DNA from: Cupriavidus taiwanensis
GTDB lineage: Bacteria > Pseudomonadota > Gammaproteobacteria > Burkholderiales > Burkholderiaceae
NCBI RefSeq assembly: GCF_900250075.1
Contig: NZ_LT977070.1
Coordinates: 2,584,894-2,648,893, forward strand
Length of the DNA: 64,000 nt
Reading direction: 5' to 3'
A model generated the notes under the pieces. The model worked only from the letters and a program-made list of their open reading frames with translations. It did no database searches and was not told the origin of the DNA. A program made the translations under genes and the position numbers. This document shows, one piece after another, positions 43,801-52,393 of this stretch. How positions within the stretch are numbered: position 1 is the first letter of the stretch; every line of letters begins with the position of its first letter.

Positions 43801-43943
43801 CGCGCCAGTTCATCCGGCGTCAGCACCGACAGGATCTCGACCGTCGCCAGGAAAGCGGCCAGCGCCGGGCCCGCTTCCGGCGGCTGCGGCGCGGCGGTGG
43901 CGGCGTCGGCCGGACCGGCCTCGCTAGCGGGCTTCGATGACAT
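40830..43943 (-). CDS. Peptidase-containing ABC exporter with tandem cyclic-nucleotide-binding-like domains
   Basis: The 1037-residue protein has, in order: two cNMP-binding-type domains (about 40-150 and 185-290), a C39 peptidase domain (about 320-450), a six-helix exporter domain (about 470-750) and an ATPase domain. C39 catalytic residues are visible: Gln329, Cys335 (EEMDCGAACLAMI), His408 (WEGYHYVVV) and Asp424 (VADPA). ATPase motifs are VGRSGSGKTTLAKLL, LSGGQIQRLCIAR and LLVFDEATSALD. It should cleave double-glycine leaders and export the core. Whether the N-terminal domains bind a nucleotide is open, since the full phosphate-binding cassette is degenerate (GDIFGERACV in the second). It overlaps the genes on both sides. 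Confidence 0.95.
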   Translation of the reverse strand: MSSKPASEAGPADAATAAPQPPEAGPALAAFLATVEILSVLTPDELARLADAAQVLSFGFGDTVCNAGEAAPGLFIVRSGSVRVFNEEHGKEISMGVRKTGEVFADLALLREYRHESSVRASGKTELLMIPRSVSEPVVAGNPAALAFITSYVAISSAGGFVARLFDLRGKLDKQELEDAVRSVGVKRVAAGREILKQDGRDDRRLYVVRQGTVRIVRSEDGSEFPLATLGQGDIFGERACVMRQEQLASAMAETDVRLLVIPEKTVQLILERNPRLREVLEERIRVLDRELHRQKKLAERRKRPVLLDLASRPELGEKLIRRFALVEQAEEMDCGAACLAMICRHYGIPMTLGKLRELANVTTQGATLDSLARAGESLGFTTRGVQCTRDSLMGFELPFIVHWEGYHYVVVYGISSRWVWVADPAIGFRKMSAEEFERGWSGTCLLFTPGESMTQLSVQRSPWLRFIGYLAPYKKILAHLFLATFVIQMLGVVPPLIIQNILDGVVVHQNVGLLHLLIAGLIISSVFSQLMSTIRAYLANFMVRNMDFAMMSHFFRHTLSLPLSFFAKRKTGDIFARFQENQTIRAFLTESTVTTALNLLMVFIYFTIMFLYNVKLTLLLIAFVIPIAALTVVVTPRVKGYARDVFATSTDAKAYLMETLGGAETVKGMGIERPVRLRWERKYTKALESQYKAQQFHILVGLASQLLNAATTIAVLWVGATLVLERELTIGQLMAFNAFMGSVLAPLMGLVALWGQLNDAGVAMERLGDVLDLEPEQKPQDVLSRVMLPDLQGEIVMKDLYFRYGGEDTPYVLENISFAIRPGEMVAIVGRSGSGKTTLAKLLVGFYKPTEGSMTVDGYDLNVIDAAFYRAQVGYVMQSNLLFSGTIAENIACGDDSPDRRRIEEVARMADAHAFISKLPLGYEQVVGERGIGLSGGQIQRLCIARALYHDPRLLVFDEATSALDTQSESNILANMQEILRGRTAVIIAHRLSTIMQADKILVLYEGAIVEQGRHEELLERKGMYFQLVQKQLSAA

Positions 43944-44676
43944 GTTCCTGCGCCCTGGCCATCAGCCAGTCCTCGCGCAGCAGGCGCCGCACTTCGACCG
44001 CCACCTCGCTGTCGAGCGTCGCCGGGTGCTTGGCCCGCACCAGGAAGACCTCGAAGAACGAACGGTCGGCGGCCGGGAACGGCCCCAGCAGGTCGCCCGG
44101 CTCGGCATTGAAGACCTTGGCCTCGATCTCGGTCTTGAGCGAGCCGCGCAGCACCTTGCCGATCTCGCCGCCGCGCTCGCGCGTGTCGGCGATGGAATGC
44201 TCGCGCGCCATCTCGGCAAAGGCGTCGGGATCGTCCTGCAGGTACGAGATCAGTTCCCTCGCCTTCCCTTCGCTGTCGACCACGATATGGCTGACCTCGA
44301 TGCTGTCGAAGCGCGGCGAGTTCAGCGCAAAGTATTCCTGCACCGCCGCATCGCTGCACACCTGCGCCATCATCCGCTCCTGATAGAGGCTGTCGGTGAT
44401 GAAGGCCTCGAACTCGTCCAGGCTGACGTTGAGCGCATCCAGGTAGTGGTTCATGTCGGCGGCGCGGTGCAGGCCCTGCACGCGGCGGAACTGGTCGGCG
44501 CGTTCCTGGATCTCTTCCGGCGTGACCACCAGCCCCTGGCGCCTGGCGGCGTGCACGGTCAGCTTGTCGCGCACGACCTGCTCGACCAGCCCTTCGAACT
44601 GCCCGGTCAGCTTGAGCAGGCGCACGAACTCCTCGACCCCAAGCACCTCGTCGTCGATACGCACGATGCCAGTCAT
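43924..44676 (-). CDS. Parvulin-type peptidyl-prolyl isomerase, no signal peptide
   Basis: The 250-residue protein has an N-terminal helical SurA/PpiD-like chaperone part (EEFVRLLKLTGQFEGLVEQVVRDK) and a parvulin domain at about 125-220 (SHIVVDSEGKARELISYLQ, then FAEMAREHSIADTRERGGEIGKVLRG). Unlike SurA or PrsA it has no signal peptide or membrane anchor, so it would act in the cytoplasm, perhaps holding precursor peptides for export. Its end overlaps the exporter start by 20 bp, so they are co-transcribed. Confidence 0.9.
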   Translation of the reverse strand: MTGIVRIDDEVLGVEEFVRLLKLTGQFEGLVEQVVRDKLTVHAARRQGLVVTPEEIQERADQFRRVQGLHRAADMNHYLDALNVSLDEFEAFITDSLYQERMMAQVCSDAAVQEYFALNSPRFDSIEVSHIVVDSEGKARELISYLQDDPDAFAEMAREHSIADTRERGGEIGKVLRGSLKTEIEAKVFNAEPGDLLGPFPAADRSFFEVFLVRAKHPATLDSEVAVEVRRLLREDWLMARAQEHVIEAR

Positions 44677-44754
44677 TTTTTCGACTCCTTTGGCGGCCCG
44701 GCGCGGCGGCGCGCCAGGGCTGGCCAGATGCTGTTCCAGTGTGCCACCGCGGCG

Positions 44755-46137
44755 CTAGCCCGCCACCTCGCGGAAGGGATCGAGCCCGAGGTCGATCAGG
44801 CGCCGTTCGCGCACCACGATCTCCGCCGTCGCGGTCATGCCATAGCGCAGCGGATACTTGTTGTCGGCCACGGTGTAATAGTCGCGCGCCAGGCGCACGC
44901 GGCCCTCGTAGACCGGCTGCTTGTCCGGCCCGCCGGGCTTGGTCGCGGGCGAGATGAATTCCAGCGTGCCGTCGATGATCCCGTAGCGCTGGTACGGGAA
45001 GGCATTGAACTTGAGCTTGACCGGCAGCCCTTCGCGCAGGAAGGCGCGGTCGCGCTCGGCAATCACGATCTTCACCACCGGGCGCGCATCCTTGGGCGCG
45101 ATGCCGCCCAGCGGCGTATTGGCCTGCACCTTGTCGCCGCGCTGGGTCGAGGTGACGTCGGTGATCACGCCGGACACCGGCGCCAGGATCAGAAGGAAAT
45201 TGTCCTTGTCGATGTTCTCGAAGCGGATGCGCGCGGCGGCGTCTGCCACCAGCCGGGCGGTCTGCACCTGCAGGCGCAGCTTGTCCTCGGTATTGGCGAT
45301 CTCGCGCAGCGCCGCGTCATATTGCACGCGCAACCCAGCGAGGTCCTGGCCGCTGCTTTCCAGCTCGGAGCTGGCCTGGGTCAGCTCGCGGCCCAGGCGC
45401 GCCTCCAGTTCGCCCAGCCGCGACTGCGCCACGCGCAGGTTGTTGTCCGCATCCTGCGCCGCGGCACGCTTGGCATCGACCTGCGATTGCGAAACCCCGC
45501 CCCCGCCGGGCAGCGCCAGCAGGCGCGCATAGCGGTCCTGCTCCTGGCGCGCGAACTCGCGCGCGCGGCGCGCATTGTCCAGGTTGCTGCGCGCTTCCTG
45601 CAGTTGCGCGCGCTGCTGCTCGGCCAGCCGCGTGGTGCCTTCGGCGATGCGGGTCTCGTGCTGGCGCGTGGCCACGTCGATCTGCTGCTTGAGCGCCGCC
45701 GCGCGGCGTTCCATCAGCGCCTTCTTGTCGGGGAACTGCTTCCACTCGCGCTCGGAGTCTTCCAGCTTGAGCTGCGCCTCCAGCGCGTTGGCGGCGGCTT
45801 CGATCGCGCCACGCGCATTCAGGCGCGCCAGCACATCGTCCTTGGACACGGGCTGCCCTTCCGCCACGTAAAGGTCGGCCAGCTCGCCGTCCACCGGGGC
45901 ATAGAAGCGCCGCACCTCGGATTCGGGCGCCAGCGTACCCTGCGCGGTGACAATGACATCGGCGTGGCCGACGAAGGACCAGACCAGCCCGCACAACACC
46001 AGTGCGAAGGTGGTGACGATGGTCAGCAGGCCCAGCCGCGACGGCTCCGCGCTGAGCAGGCCGATGCCTTCGGCGCCGTGGTCTTCGAGCGCCTCGGACA
46101 GCGGCTTGAGGCCGGCGTGGCGGGCATCGTCCTTCAT
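44755..46137 (-). CDS. HlyD-family membrane fusion (adaptor) protein
   Basis: The 460-residue protein has a single N-terminal transmembrane helix (residues 36-56), a lipoyl-like half-motif ([28 protein letters not shown]), a long coiled-coil hairpin and the returning lipoyl half ([28 protein letters not shown]), then a beta-barrel. It should bridge the ABC exporter and the outer-membrane channel. The start overlaps the FHA gene stop by four bases. It shares the NHLM/HlyD-type architecture. Confidence 0.95.
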   Translation of the reverse strand: MKDDARHAGLKPLSEALEDHGAEGIGLLSAEPSRLGLLTIVTTFALVLCGLVWSFVGHADVIVTAQGTLAPESEVRRFYAPVDGELADLYVAEGQPVSKDDVLARLNARGAIEAAANALEAQLKLEDSEREWKQFPDKKALMERRAAALKQQIDVATRQHETRIAEGTTRLAEQQRAQLQEARSNLDNARRAREFARQEQDRYARLLALPGGGGVSQSQVDAKRAAAQDADNNLRVAQSRLGELEARLGRELTQASSELESSGQDLAGLRVQYDAALREIANTEDKLRLQVQTARLVADAAARIRFENIDKDNFLLILAPVSGVITDVTSTQRGDKVQANTPLGGIAPKDARPVVKIVIAERDRAFLREGLPVKLKFNAFPYQRYGIIDGTLEFISPATKPGGPDKQPVYEGRVRLARDYYTVADNKYPLRYGMTATAEIVVRERRLIDLGLDPFREVAG

Positions 46138-48851
46138 GGCTTCCCCTGTGGCGGGACCGTGGCTGCAGCCGCAGACGCAGCCGCGACGGACTCCGGCGCC
46201 TTGCCGCTGTCTTCACCGCCGATCAGCGCCAGCTTGGCCTTGAGCACGGCGGGGTCGAGCACCGTGCTTAGCTCGCGCAGCGCGTGCCGCTGCTGCTCGG
46301 CCTCGGCGCGGATCTCCTGCTCGACCTTGGCCAGTTGCGCCAGGTCGGCGCTCTCGCCCGCACGCAGTTGCGTGAAGATGCGCATGCCCTGGCGCGCGTC
46401 GTCCTGCGCCTGCGACAGCAAGCGCGCCTGCGCGCGGAACTTCGGCGAGATGCCGGGCTCGAGCCGCTGCTCGCCGCCGATCACGCCGTTGGCGCGATAC
46501 TGCTTCCACGCCGCGAGCGCGCTCGCCATCAGCTCGCGCGCGCGGCGCAGGGCGCTGTCGCGCACGCCGTTGACATCGGCCTCGACCGCCTTGGCGAAAT
46601 AGCCGTCCTCCTCCGCCTCGAGCATGGCGTAGAAATCGAGCAGGCGGTCCTCGTAGCCACGGCTGCCGCGCGCGGACTGCAACGCGGCATACTGCGCCGC
46701 CACCTTCTGCTTGTGCGCCAGGTCGCGCGCCAGGTCGTCGGCCCACGGCCCGCCACGGATCTGCCCGAGCGCCGCCAGCGCAGCGGTGCTGTCGCCGCGC
46801 TGCCACGCCCGGGCCGCGGTCGCATACGCGCGCGCCACCTCGGCCGGCGGCAGGCGCGCGCCCAGCGTGGCCAGCTGCGCCTGGAACGGCGGCGTGGCGA
46901 AACGGCTGTCGGCCAGCAGCGCCACCAGTTGCCCCGGCCGGCGCGCGCGCAATGCCTGCAGCAGGCCGGTGTAGCGATCCAGGTCCGACTGCAGCCGGTC
47001 CAGGCCGGCCAGGCGCGGATACTTCTCGCGGTATTCGGCAAGCACCGGCTGCAAGGCCTCCGGGCGGTCGCGGCCCAGTTCGGCAGCGATGGTGGCATTG
47101 AGCCGGTCGATCGCCGCCAGATACACCGAGGCATCGTTCTGCAGCCGGCGCACATCGCTGAGCGCATCGGCATACAGGTCGCGGAACGCCGGCACGTCGG
47201 CCGCGATGCGCCCGAGCGCGCGCTGGTGCGCGGCGGTGTCCTGGTTCCAGTACGCCAGCAGCTGGCGCATCGGCGTCTCGTCGGTGTAGAGCCGGATCGG
47301 CGCATCGACGGCGCGCGGCGCGGTGAAGCGCTCGAGCTTGCCGACCCAGTCGAGCTCGGCCACCAGCGGCCGTGCTTCCGCGTTGTGCGTGCTGAGCTGG
47401 CGCAGGCGCGCCAGCACGGCATCGGCGCCGGCCATGTCGCCGGCCTTCAGCCTGGCGGCAAAGTCGGGCACGTAGGCGCGCAGCAAGGCTTCGGTGCCGA
47501 CGGCCTGGACTTCGACATCGTCGGGATGCCGCGCCAGGTAGCTGTCGGCCGCCTGCGCCGCTCCCGCGTGGTCGCCCGCGGCGAAGCGCGACTGCACCGC
47601 GCGCTCCGGCGCGCCACGCCAGTAGACCGCGGCGCCCGCCACCAGCGCGAGCAGCAGCAGGGCCCCGCCCCAGCGCGCCGCGCGCCGCACGCGCGCGGGC
47701 TGGCCCAGTCCGAACAGCCGCGCCCCTTCCGCCAGCAGCAGCGCGGCACGGCCGCGCGCGCGGTGCCCGCGCGCGCCGTCGGCGGCGGCGGTGGCTGCCG
47801 CGGCCTGGGCCTCGGCTTCGCTGTTGACCTCGTCTTCCTGATGGGCGGCATAGTCGACGCAGAAGATATCGAGGAAGGAATCGGGCGCGCCGACAAAGGT
47901 GGTGCGGTCGCCGTCGTCGCGGGCGGGCGGCGGGGCAACTGCGGCAGCCACCGCGGCATGCGATGCGGGCGTGCCGGGCGTGCCGGGCGTGTCAGGCGCG
48001 GCCGGCGGGTCTGGAAGCTGCAGCAGCGAACGCGTCGCCGTGGCGTCGCCGGCGCCGTCGGACCGCACCTGGGCCTGGTAGACAAAGTGGTTGCCGCCGA
48101 ACGCGATCAGGTCGCCATCATCCAGCGGCACGCCGTGGTCGGCCAGGCGCTTGCCGTTGACGAAGGTGCCATTGGTGCTGCCAAGGTCCTCGACGAAGGG
48201 GATGCCGCCCTTCAGGTAGATATGGGCATGGCGCCGCGACAGGTAGTTGACCTGGTGCGGATAGCTGTCGCGAAAACGCGCGAAGGCATCGTCGCCCTTG
48301 CTGATCAGGTAGGGGAACTGCTCCACGTGCAGCGGCTGCAGCCCGACGTCATGGCGTTCCGGCACCAGCGTCAGCGCCACCCGCGGCGGCTCGGGCCGCA
48401 GCGCGCGCGGCGACAGCCGCACCCGGAACGACAGCATCGGCCCGAACGCGACTTCATCGCCATCGCTCAGCTGCGCCGGCTGGCGCGCCACGGCCGTGCC
48501 GTTGACGCGCGTGCCGTTCTTGCTGCCGAGGTCCGCCACATAGACTGCGCCATGCTCGGCAAAAATGCGCGCATGGCGCCGCGACAGCGTTGCGGCCAGC
48601 GCTTCCGGGTAAGTCGCGAACGGCAGCTCCCTGCGGCCGACCGCGAACAGCGCTTCCTCGATGCGGATTACGCCAAGCTCGGGGCGCGCCACCGGCGTCA
48701 GGAAGATATCGAATTCCTGCGCCGCGTCTTGCGCGGCGTTCGGCACCGCGTCCGGCGCCACGTCCTGCGCCGCATGCTGAGCGAGTTCCCGTGCGGATCC
48801 CTGGGCCATTTTCACCGGCATTTCCATGATCAGTGCTTCGTCAGGAGCCAT
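46134..48851 (-). CDS. Membrane protein with two FHA domains
   Basis: The 905-residue protein has two forkhead-associated domains, which bind phosphothreonine: FHA1 at about 65-145 ([30 protein letters not shown] region) and FHA2 at about 175-262 ([25 protein letters not shown]). A Pro/Ala linker leads to a transmembrane helix at about 393-411, so the FHA domains face the cytoplasm and about 490 helical residues lie in the periplasm, ending in an Ala/Pro-rich tail. It is the first gene of the exporter operon and probably receives the signal of the kinase at 53.8 kb. The large periplasmic part has no family that I recognise. Confidence 0.92.
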   Translation of the reverse strand: MAPDEALIMEMPVKMAQGSARELAQHAAQDVAPDAVPNAAQDAAQEFDIFLTPVARPELGVIRIEEALFAVGRRELPFATYPEALAATLSRRHARIFAEHGAVYVADLGSKNGTRVNGTAVARQPAQLSDGDEVAFGPMLSFRVRLSPRALRPEPPRVALTLVPERHDVGLQPLHVEQFPYLISKGDDAFARFRDSYPHQVNYLSRRHAHIYLKGGIPFVEDLGSTNGTFVNGKRLADHGVPLDDGDLIAFGGNHFVYQAQVRSDGAGDATATRSLLQLPDPPAAPDTPGTPGTPASHAAVAAAVAPPPARDDGDRTTFVGAPDSFLDIFCVDYAAHQEDEVNSEAEAQAAAATAAADGARGHRARGRAALLLAEGARLFGLGQPARVRRAARWGGALLLLALVAGAAVYWRGAPERAVQSRFAAGDHAGAAQAADSYLARHPDDVEVQAVGTEALLRAYVPDFAARLKAGDMAGADAVLARLRQLSTHNAEARPLVAELDWVGKLERFTAPRAVDAPIRLYTDETPMRQLLAYWNQDTAAHQRALGRIAADVPAFRDLYADALSDVRRLQNDASVYLAAIDRLNATIAAELGRDRPEALQPVLAEYREKYPRLAGLDRLQSDLDRYTGLLQALRARRPGQLVALLADSRFATPPFQAQLATLGARLPPAEVARAYATAARAWQRGDSTAALAALGQIRGGPWADDLARDLAHKQKVAAQYAALQSARGSRGYEDRLLDFYAMLEAEEDGYFAKAVEADVNGVRDSALRRARELMASALAAWKQYRANGVIGGEQRLEPGISPKFRAQARLLSQAQDDARQGMRIFTQLRAGESADLAQLAKVEQEIRAEAEQQRHALRELSTVLDPAVLKAKLALIGGEDSGKAPESVAAASAAAATVPPQGKP

Positions 48852-48917
48852 GTTTCCAGCGAGCCAACAGCGCGGCTGCCGCGGTGGCGGGCCAGGGGGG
48901 ATGAAGCGACTAAGAAC

Positions 48918-48945
48918 ATAGTAGGCGACGGCCTAGGCTAGTCAA
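48918..48945 (-). promoter_or_regulatory. Sigma-70 promoter of the FHA-exporter-regulator operon
   Basis: On the minus strand TTGACT (48940-48945), 16-bp spacer, TACTAT (48918-48923), about 60 bp before the FHA start. No sigma-54 element is seen here, so the machinery may be made constitutively while the peptides are induced. Confidence 0.7.
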
Positions 48946-49079
48946 TCGGCCACGGCAGGCGTGGTTGGGGTGGCAGCGGCATCGGCTTGAAGCCAGCGGC
49001 CGGCGTGCGCACAGGCGTTGCGCAACGCGTTGCTTGCGCCGGCATCACCTTTGCACCGGCACGGCATCGCCGGCACCAC

Positions 49080-50543
49080 TTACTGCGGTGGATTCAGGGC
49101 GGTGTTGCGCACATCGGCCTCGGGCCAGCCGCCGCCGAGCGCCTTGTAGAGCGTGATGGTGTCGCCCAGGATTTGTTGGTGGACCGCCAACAACTGCAGC
49201 TGCGCGGCCAGCAGCGAGCGCTCGGTCTCGAACACTTCGAGCTGCGAGACCACGCCTTCCTTCAGCTGCGCCTCGATCTGCGCGGATACCACGCGCAGCT
49301 GTTCCACCTGCTGCTGCAGCTCGATGCGCTGTTTCTTGTGGGCGTCGACGTTGACCAGCGCGGTTTCGACTTCCTCGAACGCGGTCATCACGGTGCGGCC
49401 ATATTCGTTTTCCGCCACGCCCACCTGCGCCTCGGTGGTCTTGACCCGCGCACGCACGTTCGGGTCCAGCATCGGCAGGTTGATGCTCGGCATGAAGCCG
49501 AAGGTGAAGGACTTGAGCAGGTCGCTCAGCGCGAAACTGGCGGTGCCGCCGCGCGCGGTCAGGCTGATGCTGGGCAGCTGCGCCAGGCGCGCCTGGCCGA
49601 CGATGTTGTAGGCGGCCAGCACGCGGTACTCCGCCGCCACCACGTCCGGGCGCCGCGCCAGCAGCTGCGACGGCAATCCCGCCGGCACCGCCGGCGGCTG
49701 CACGCGATCCTGCAGGCGCCCGGCCGGCACCTTGAGATTGCCGGCGGGCACGCCCACCAGCGTCGCCAGCGCGTTCTCCGCCACATCGCGCGAACGGCGC
49801 AGCTCGAGCAGGTCCTTGTTCAGGCGATTGATTTCCGCCTGCTGCTGCATCACGCGGATCTTCGGCACCAGCCCGTTCTGGTACATGGCCTGGTAGGTCG
49901 ACAGGATCTGCTGGTTCCTGGCCACGGTGCGCGACTGCTGCTCGATCTGCTCGTCGAACTGCAGGATCTGGAAGTACGTGGTCGAGACATTGGCCACCAG
50001 CGTCAGGTAGCCGGCGCGCCAGTCGGCCTCGGTGGCGCGGAACTCGGCCGTCTGCGCCTGCACGCCCTTCTCGACCTTGCCCCAGATATCGATGTCCCAG
50101 TTCAGCTGGGCGCCGGCGCTATAGGTCCATGTGGACTTCTGCCCGGTGCTTTTTTCGAAGCTCGCGCCCGCGCCGATGTCGATCACCGGCAGCCCGCCGG
50201 CGCGGGCCTCGCCGATCTGCGCGTTGGCCACGCGGATGCGCGCCGCCAGCACCTTGATGTCGTAGTTGCCGCCAAGCGCGCGTTCGATCAGCTGGTTCAG
50301 GTACGGGTCCTTGAAGCCCAGCCACCAGTTGGGCTGCACCGCTTCGGACGGCGATACCGTGATCGAGTCCTGGCGCGACCATTCGGCCTTGGCGGGCGTT
50401 TCGGGACGCTGGTACACCGGCGGGCGGAAATCGGCGCAACCCGCCAGCAACGCCAGGCCGGCCGCCAGCGCGGCAAGCCAGGCCACACGGCGCGGCGCGC
50501 GGATCACCGCAGGCACGGACGGAGCGATGGGGAATTCGGGCAC
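49080..50543 (-). CDS. NodT/OprM-type outer-membrane efflux lipoprotein (TolC-like)
   Basis: The 487-residue protein has a lipoprotein signal ending LALLAGC with the acylated Cys, then two outer-membrane-factor repeats with long helical hairpins (LPVIDIGAGASF; VANVSTTYFQIL; ARRPDVVAAEYRVLAAYNIVGQARLAQLPSISL, in pieces). It forms the channel across the outer membrane. The start is GTG 50543, with AGGA seven bases before; the ATG-less longer frame reaches 50666. It lies downstream of a peptide gene on the same strand, beyond a terminator, and next to the FHA operon. Confidence 0.93.
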   Translation of the reverse strand: MPEFPIAPSVPAVIRAPRRVAWLAALAAGLALLAGCADFRPPVYQRPETPAKAEWSRQDSITVSPSEAVQPNWWLGFKDPYLNQLIERALGGNYDIKVLAARIRVANAQIGEARAGGLPVIDIGAGASFEKSTGQKSTWTYSAGAQLNWDIDIWGKVEKGVQAQTAEFRATEADWRAGYLTLVANVSTTYFQILQFDEQIEQQSRTVARNQQILSTYQAMYQNGLVPKIRVMQQQAEINRLNKDLLELRRSRDVAENALATLVGVPAGNLKVPAGRLQDRVQPPAVPAGLPSQLLARRPDVVAAEYRVLAAYNIVGQARLAQLPSISLTARGGTASFALSDLLKSFTFGFMPSINLPMLDPNVRARVKTTEAQVGVAENEYGRTVMTAFEEVETALVNVDAHKKQRIELQQQVEQLRVVSAQIEAQLKEGVVSQLEVFETERSLLAAQLQLLAVHQQILGDTITLYKALGGGWPEADVRNTALNPPQ

Positions 50544-50675
50544 GATGTGTTCCTGCGTGCGACGGCGGCGTTCGGCAGGGCTATGCCGGTTCGCCGGTCC
50601 AGCGGGGCCGCCGCGTCTGTCTGTATTGTGGTGCGCGCGGGCGCGCGCTCCAACCCCGATCGGCACGGGGTCGGC

Positions 50676-50705
50676 AAAAGCGCCGCGGGGTCGCCCCCGC
50701 GGCGC
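50676..50705 (-). terminator. Terminator between a peptide gene and the outer-membrane channel gene
   Basis: On the minus strand GCGCCGCGGGG-GCGA-CCCCGCGGCGC is followed by TTTT. It lies about 21 bp after the peptide stop, so the channel gene would get only read-through or use its own promoter. Confidence 0.8.
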
Positions 50706-50726
50706 TGCGCCATCTCAACCATCCTC

Positions 50727-50993
50727 TCAACGATAGATATTGTTGCTGGCGTTCTGGTTGGTATCCACATGCGAACGGACATGGTCGAGGAAGGCCGAGC
50801 CGTTGCCGTTCAGGTTGGTGACCGACTGCATCTGCGCGATCTCCTGCACGGCGGTGATGCTCTTGTCGAACGACAGGTTCAGCGGCTGGAACACGGCCAC
50901 GAACGGCAGCGCGCGGCCGCCGCGCACGGCGTGCATGCCCTTGCGGTCCAGGGTTTCGACGGTGGTCAGGTCGGTGAGGGTCAGCTTGGTCAT
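50727..50993 (-). CDS. Double-glycine leader peptide precursor
   Basis: The 88-residue precursor starts MTKLTLTDL; its 26-residue leader ends GMHAVRGG with Val, Met and Leu at -4, -7 and -12. The 62-residue core has no Cys and contains DKSITAVQEIAQMQSVTNLN and TNQNASNNI, nearly the same as the two precursors at 56.3 and 56.6 kb. GGAG lies seven bases before ATG 50993. A sigma-54 promoter lies about 85 bp upstream, within a stretch duplicated at 56.2 kb. Function unknown; a secreted bacteriocin-like or matrix peptide is possible. Confidence 0.9.
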   Translation of the reverse strand: MTKLTLTDLTTVETLDRKGMHAVRGGRALPFVAVFQPLNLSFDKSITAVQEIAQMQSVTNLNGNGSAFLDHVRSHVDTNQNASNNIYR

Positions 50994-51075
50994 GATGGTC
51001 TCCGGTAGAGGAAGGGTGTTGCCTGGGGTTTCGGGGTTCGAGCATCGGGTTGGTGTCGCGCTCGGGAGGGACAAA

Positions 51076-51091
51076 CGCAGGGACTGTGCCA
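51076..51091 (-). promoter_or_regulatory. Sigma-54 promoter of the 50.9-kb peptide gene
   Basis: On the minus strand TGGCACAGTCCCTGCG has both invariant GG and GC dinucleotides at correct spacing. The same 16 bases occur before the peptide gene at 56296. Confidence 0.8.
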
Positions 51092-51213
51092 GCGCGCCCG
51101 CGATGCCGGGGCAGAGGGCCGAAGTGCCTGTAAACACAGGGGTTTTTCGTTTCCGGCGCGTGGCCGGGAAGGACTGCGGCACGATTGCCGCGCGGCGTGG
51201 TGGCGGGAGTGCG

Positions 51214-51239
51214 CCAACAGATGGGAGGATGCCTGTTGG
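51214..51239. promoter_or_regulatory. Upstream activator site for the promoter at 51076
   Basis: CCAACAG (51214-51220) and CTGTTGG (51233-51239) are perfect 7-bp arms with a 12-bp spacer, about 123 bp upstream of the sigma-54 promoter. A further CCAACA half site is at 51247-51252. Confidence 0.65.
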
Positions 51240-51297
51240 GATCGGGCCAACAATCTGACCCGGTCCCGCGCCAGGTCACCAGGCTGCCTGCAGCAGG

Positions 51298-51726
51298 CTA
51301 CTTCACGTAGATCGTGATCCGCTTCGAATACACCGGCGGGTTGGTCGGTATGTGCTTGTCATCGCCCATCAGCAGCTGCAGCGTGTGCTTGCCCGGCGCC
51401 AGCTCGATCATGGTTTCGGTCTCGCCCGCGCCGAAATGCAGGTGATTGCGGTCGTTGGGAATCTCCTTGTCCATCGGCGGCAACTCTACGTCGATCAGCA
51501 GGTGATGGTGCCCGGTATTGGGAAACTTCACGTCCTTGGGCGCCACCCCCATGTTGCGCAGCCCGAACCACACCTTGAACGGCTTTCCGGCGGGCAGGGT
51601 CTGCCCGTCATTGGGCCAGCCGATATACAGGTAGGCATTGGGCGGCGCGGCCGTGGGGCCGCCCTGCACCCACGATGACAGCAACAGGCTGACGGCGAAG
51701 ACAGCCGCGGCAAGTAGTCGGGACAT
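51298..51726 (-). CDS. Secreted DUF4399-like protein (copy 1)
   Basis: The 142-residue protein has a signal peptide (MSRLLAAAVFAVSLLLSSWVQG) and a domain with the DUF4399 hallmarks: VWFGLRNMGVAP, TGHHHLLIDVELPP, HLHFGAGETET and PGKHTLQLLMGD. The His-rich GHHHLLID motif may bind metal. Function unknown. It is a close relative of the next gene on the same strand, and both lie inside the peptide-export locus; a role in that system is not shown. Confidence 0.85.
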   Translation of the reverse strand: MSRLLAAAVFAVSLLLSSWVQGGPTAAPPNAYLYIGWPNDGQTLPAGKPFKVWFGLRNMGVAPKDVKFPNTGHHHLLIDVELPPMDKEIPNDRNHLHFGAGETETMIELAPGKHTLQLLMGDDKHIPTNPPVYSKRITIYVK

Positions 51727-51784
51727 GGCGCTCTCCCTGTCTGTTGATCGGCATCTGCCAGCGTGCGCGGCGCACGCTGCGTCG

Positions 51785-52210
51785 CTATTTCACCGTGATC
51801 GTGATCTTCTTCGAATAGATCGGAGGCTCGAACGGAACATGCTTCGCGTCGCCCATCAGCAATTGCAGCGTGTGCTTGCCGGGCGGCAGTTCGACGCGCG
51901 CATCGGTCTCGCCCGCGCCGAAGTGCAGGTGATTCTTGTCCGAAGGGATTTCCTTGTCGAGCGGTGGCAGCTCGGTGTCGATCAGCAGGTGATGGTGTCC
52001 GCAGCGCGGCGATTCGACGCCCTTCGGGCAGACGCCCATATTGCGCAGGCCCATGCGCACCCAGAACTTGCCGCCACCGATGACAGCGCCGTCGTGCGGC
52101 CAGATGATATAGACCTCGGCATTGGGCGGCGCCGCCGTCGGCAACGACAGCGCAGGCGCAGCGGCCAGCGTGGCGGCCGCCAGCAGGCGGAGCAGGAATC
52201 GTCTGGACAT
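51785..52210 (-). CDS. Secreted DUF4399-like protein (copy 2)
   Basis: The 141-residue paralogue of the neighbour (58-bp gap) has a signal peptide (MSRRFLLRLLAAATLAAAPALS) and the same motifs CGHHHLLIDTELPP and HLHFGAGETDA. It has two extra cysteines (VCPKG and RCGHHH) absent from copy 1. The pair arose by tandem duplication. Function unknown. Confidence 0.85.
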   Translation of the reverse strand: MSRRFLLRLLAAATLAAAPALSLPTAAPPNAEVYIIWPHDGAVIGGGKFWVRMGLRNMGVCPKGVESPRCGHHHLLIDTELPPLDKEIPSDKNHLHFGAGETDARVELPPGKHTLQLLMGDAKHVPFEPPIYSKKITITVK

Positions 52211-52393
52211 ACGCGTCGCCTCCCCGAGATCTATTCCCGAAACCCGATCACGTTGTCCCGAAAGCCCCTTGTTGTTGCTTGTTGGTCAGCGCTCGGCGAT
52301 TCGTCATTCAGGTTAGAACGCAAGCGCGGAAAAGGCGACCCCGGTTTGCGGCGGCGACCTCGCAATGCTCCGCCGCATCCACACCCGCTGTGC

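Noticed and set aside
46284..48941. Plus-strand ORF opposite the FHA gene
   Set aside because: Antisense shadow, low complexity, no motifs.
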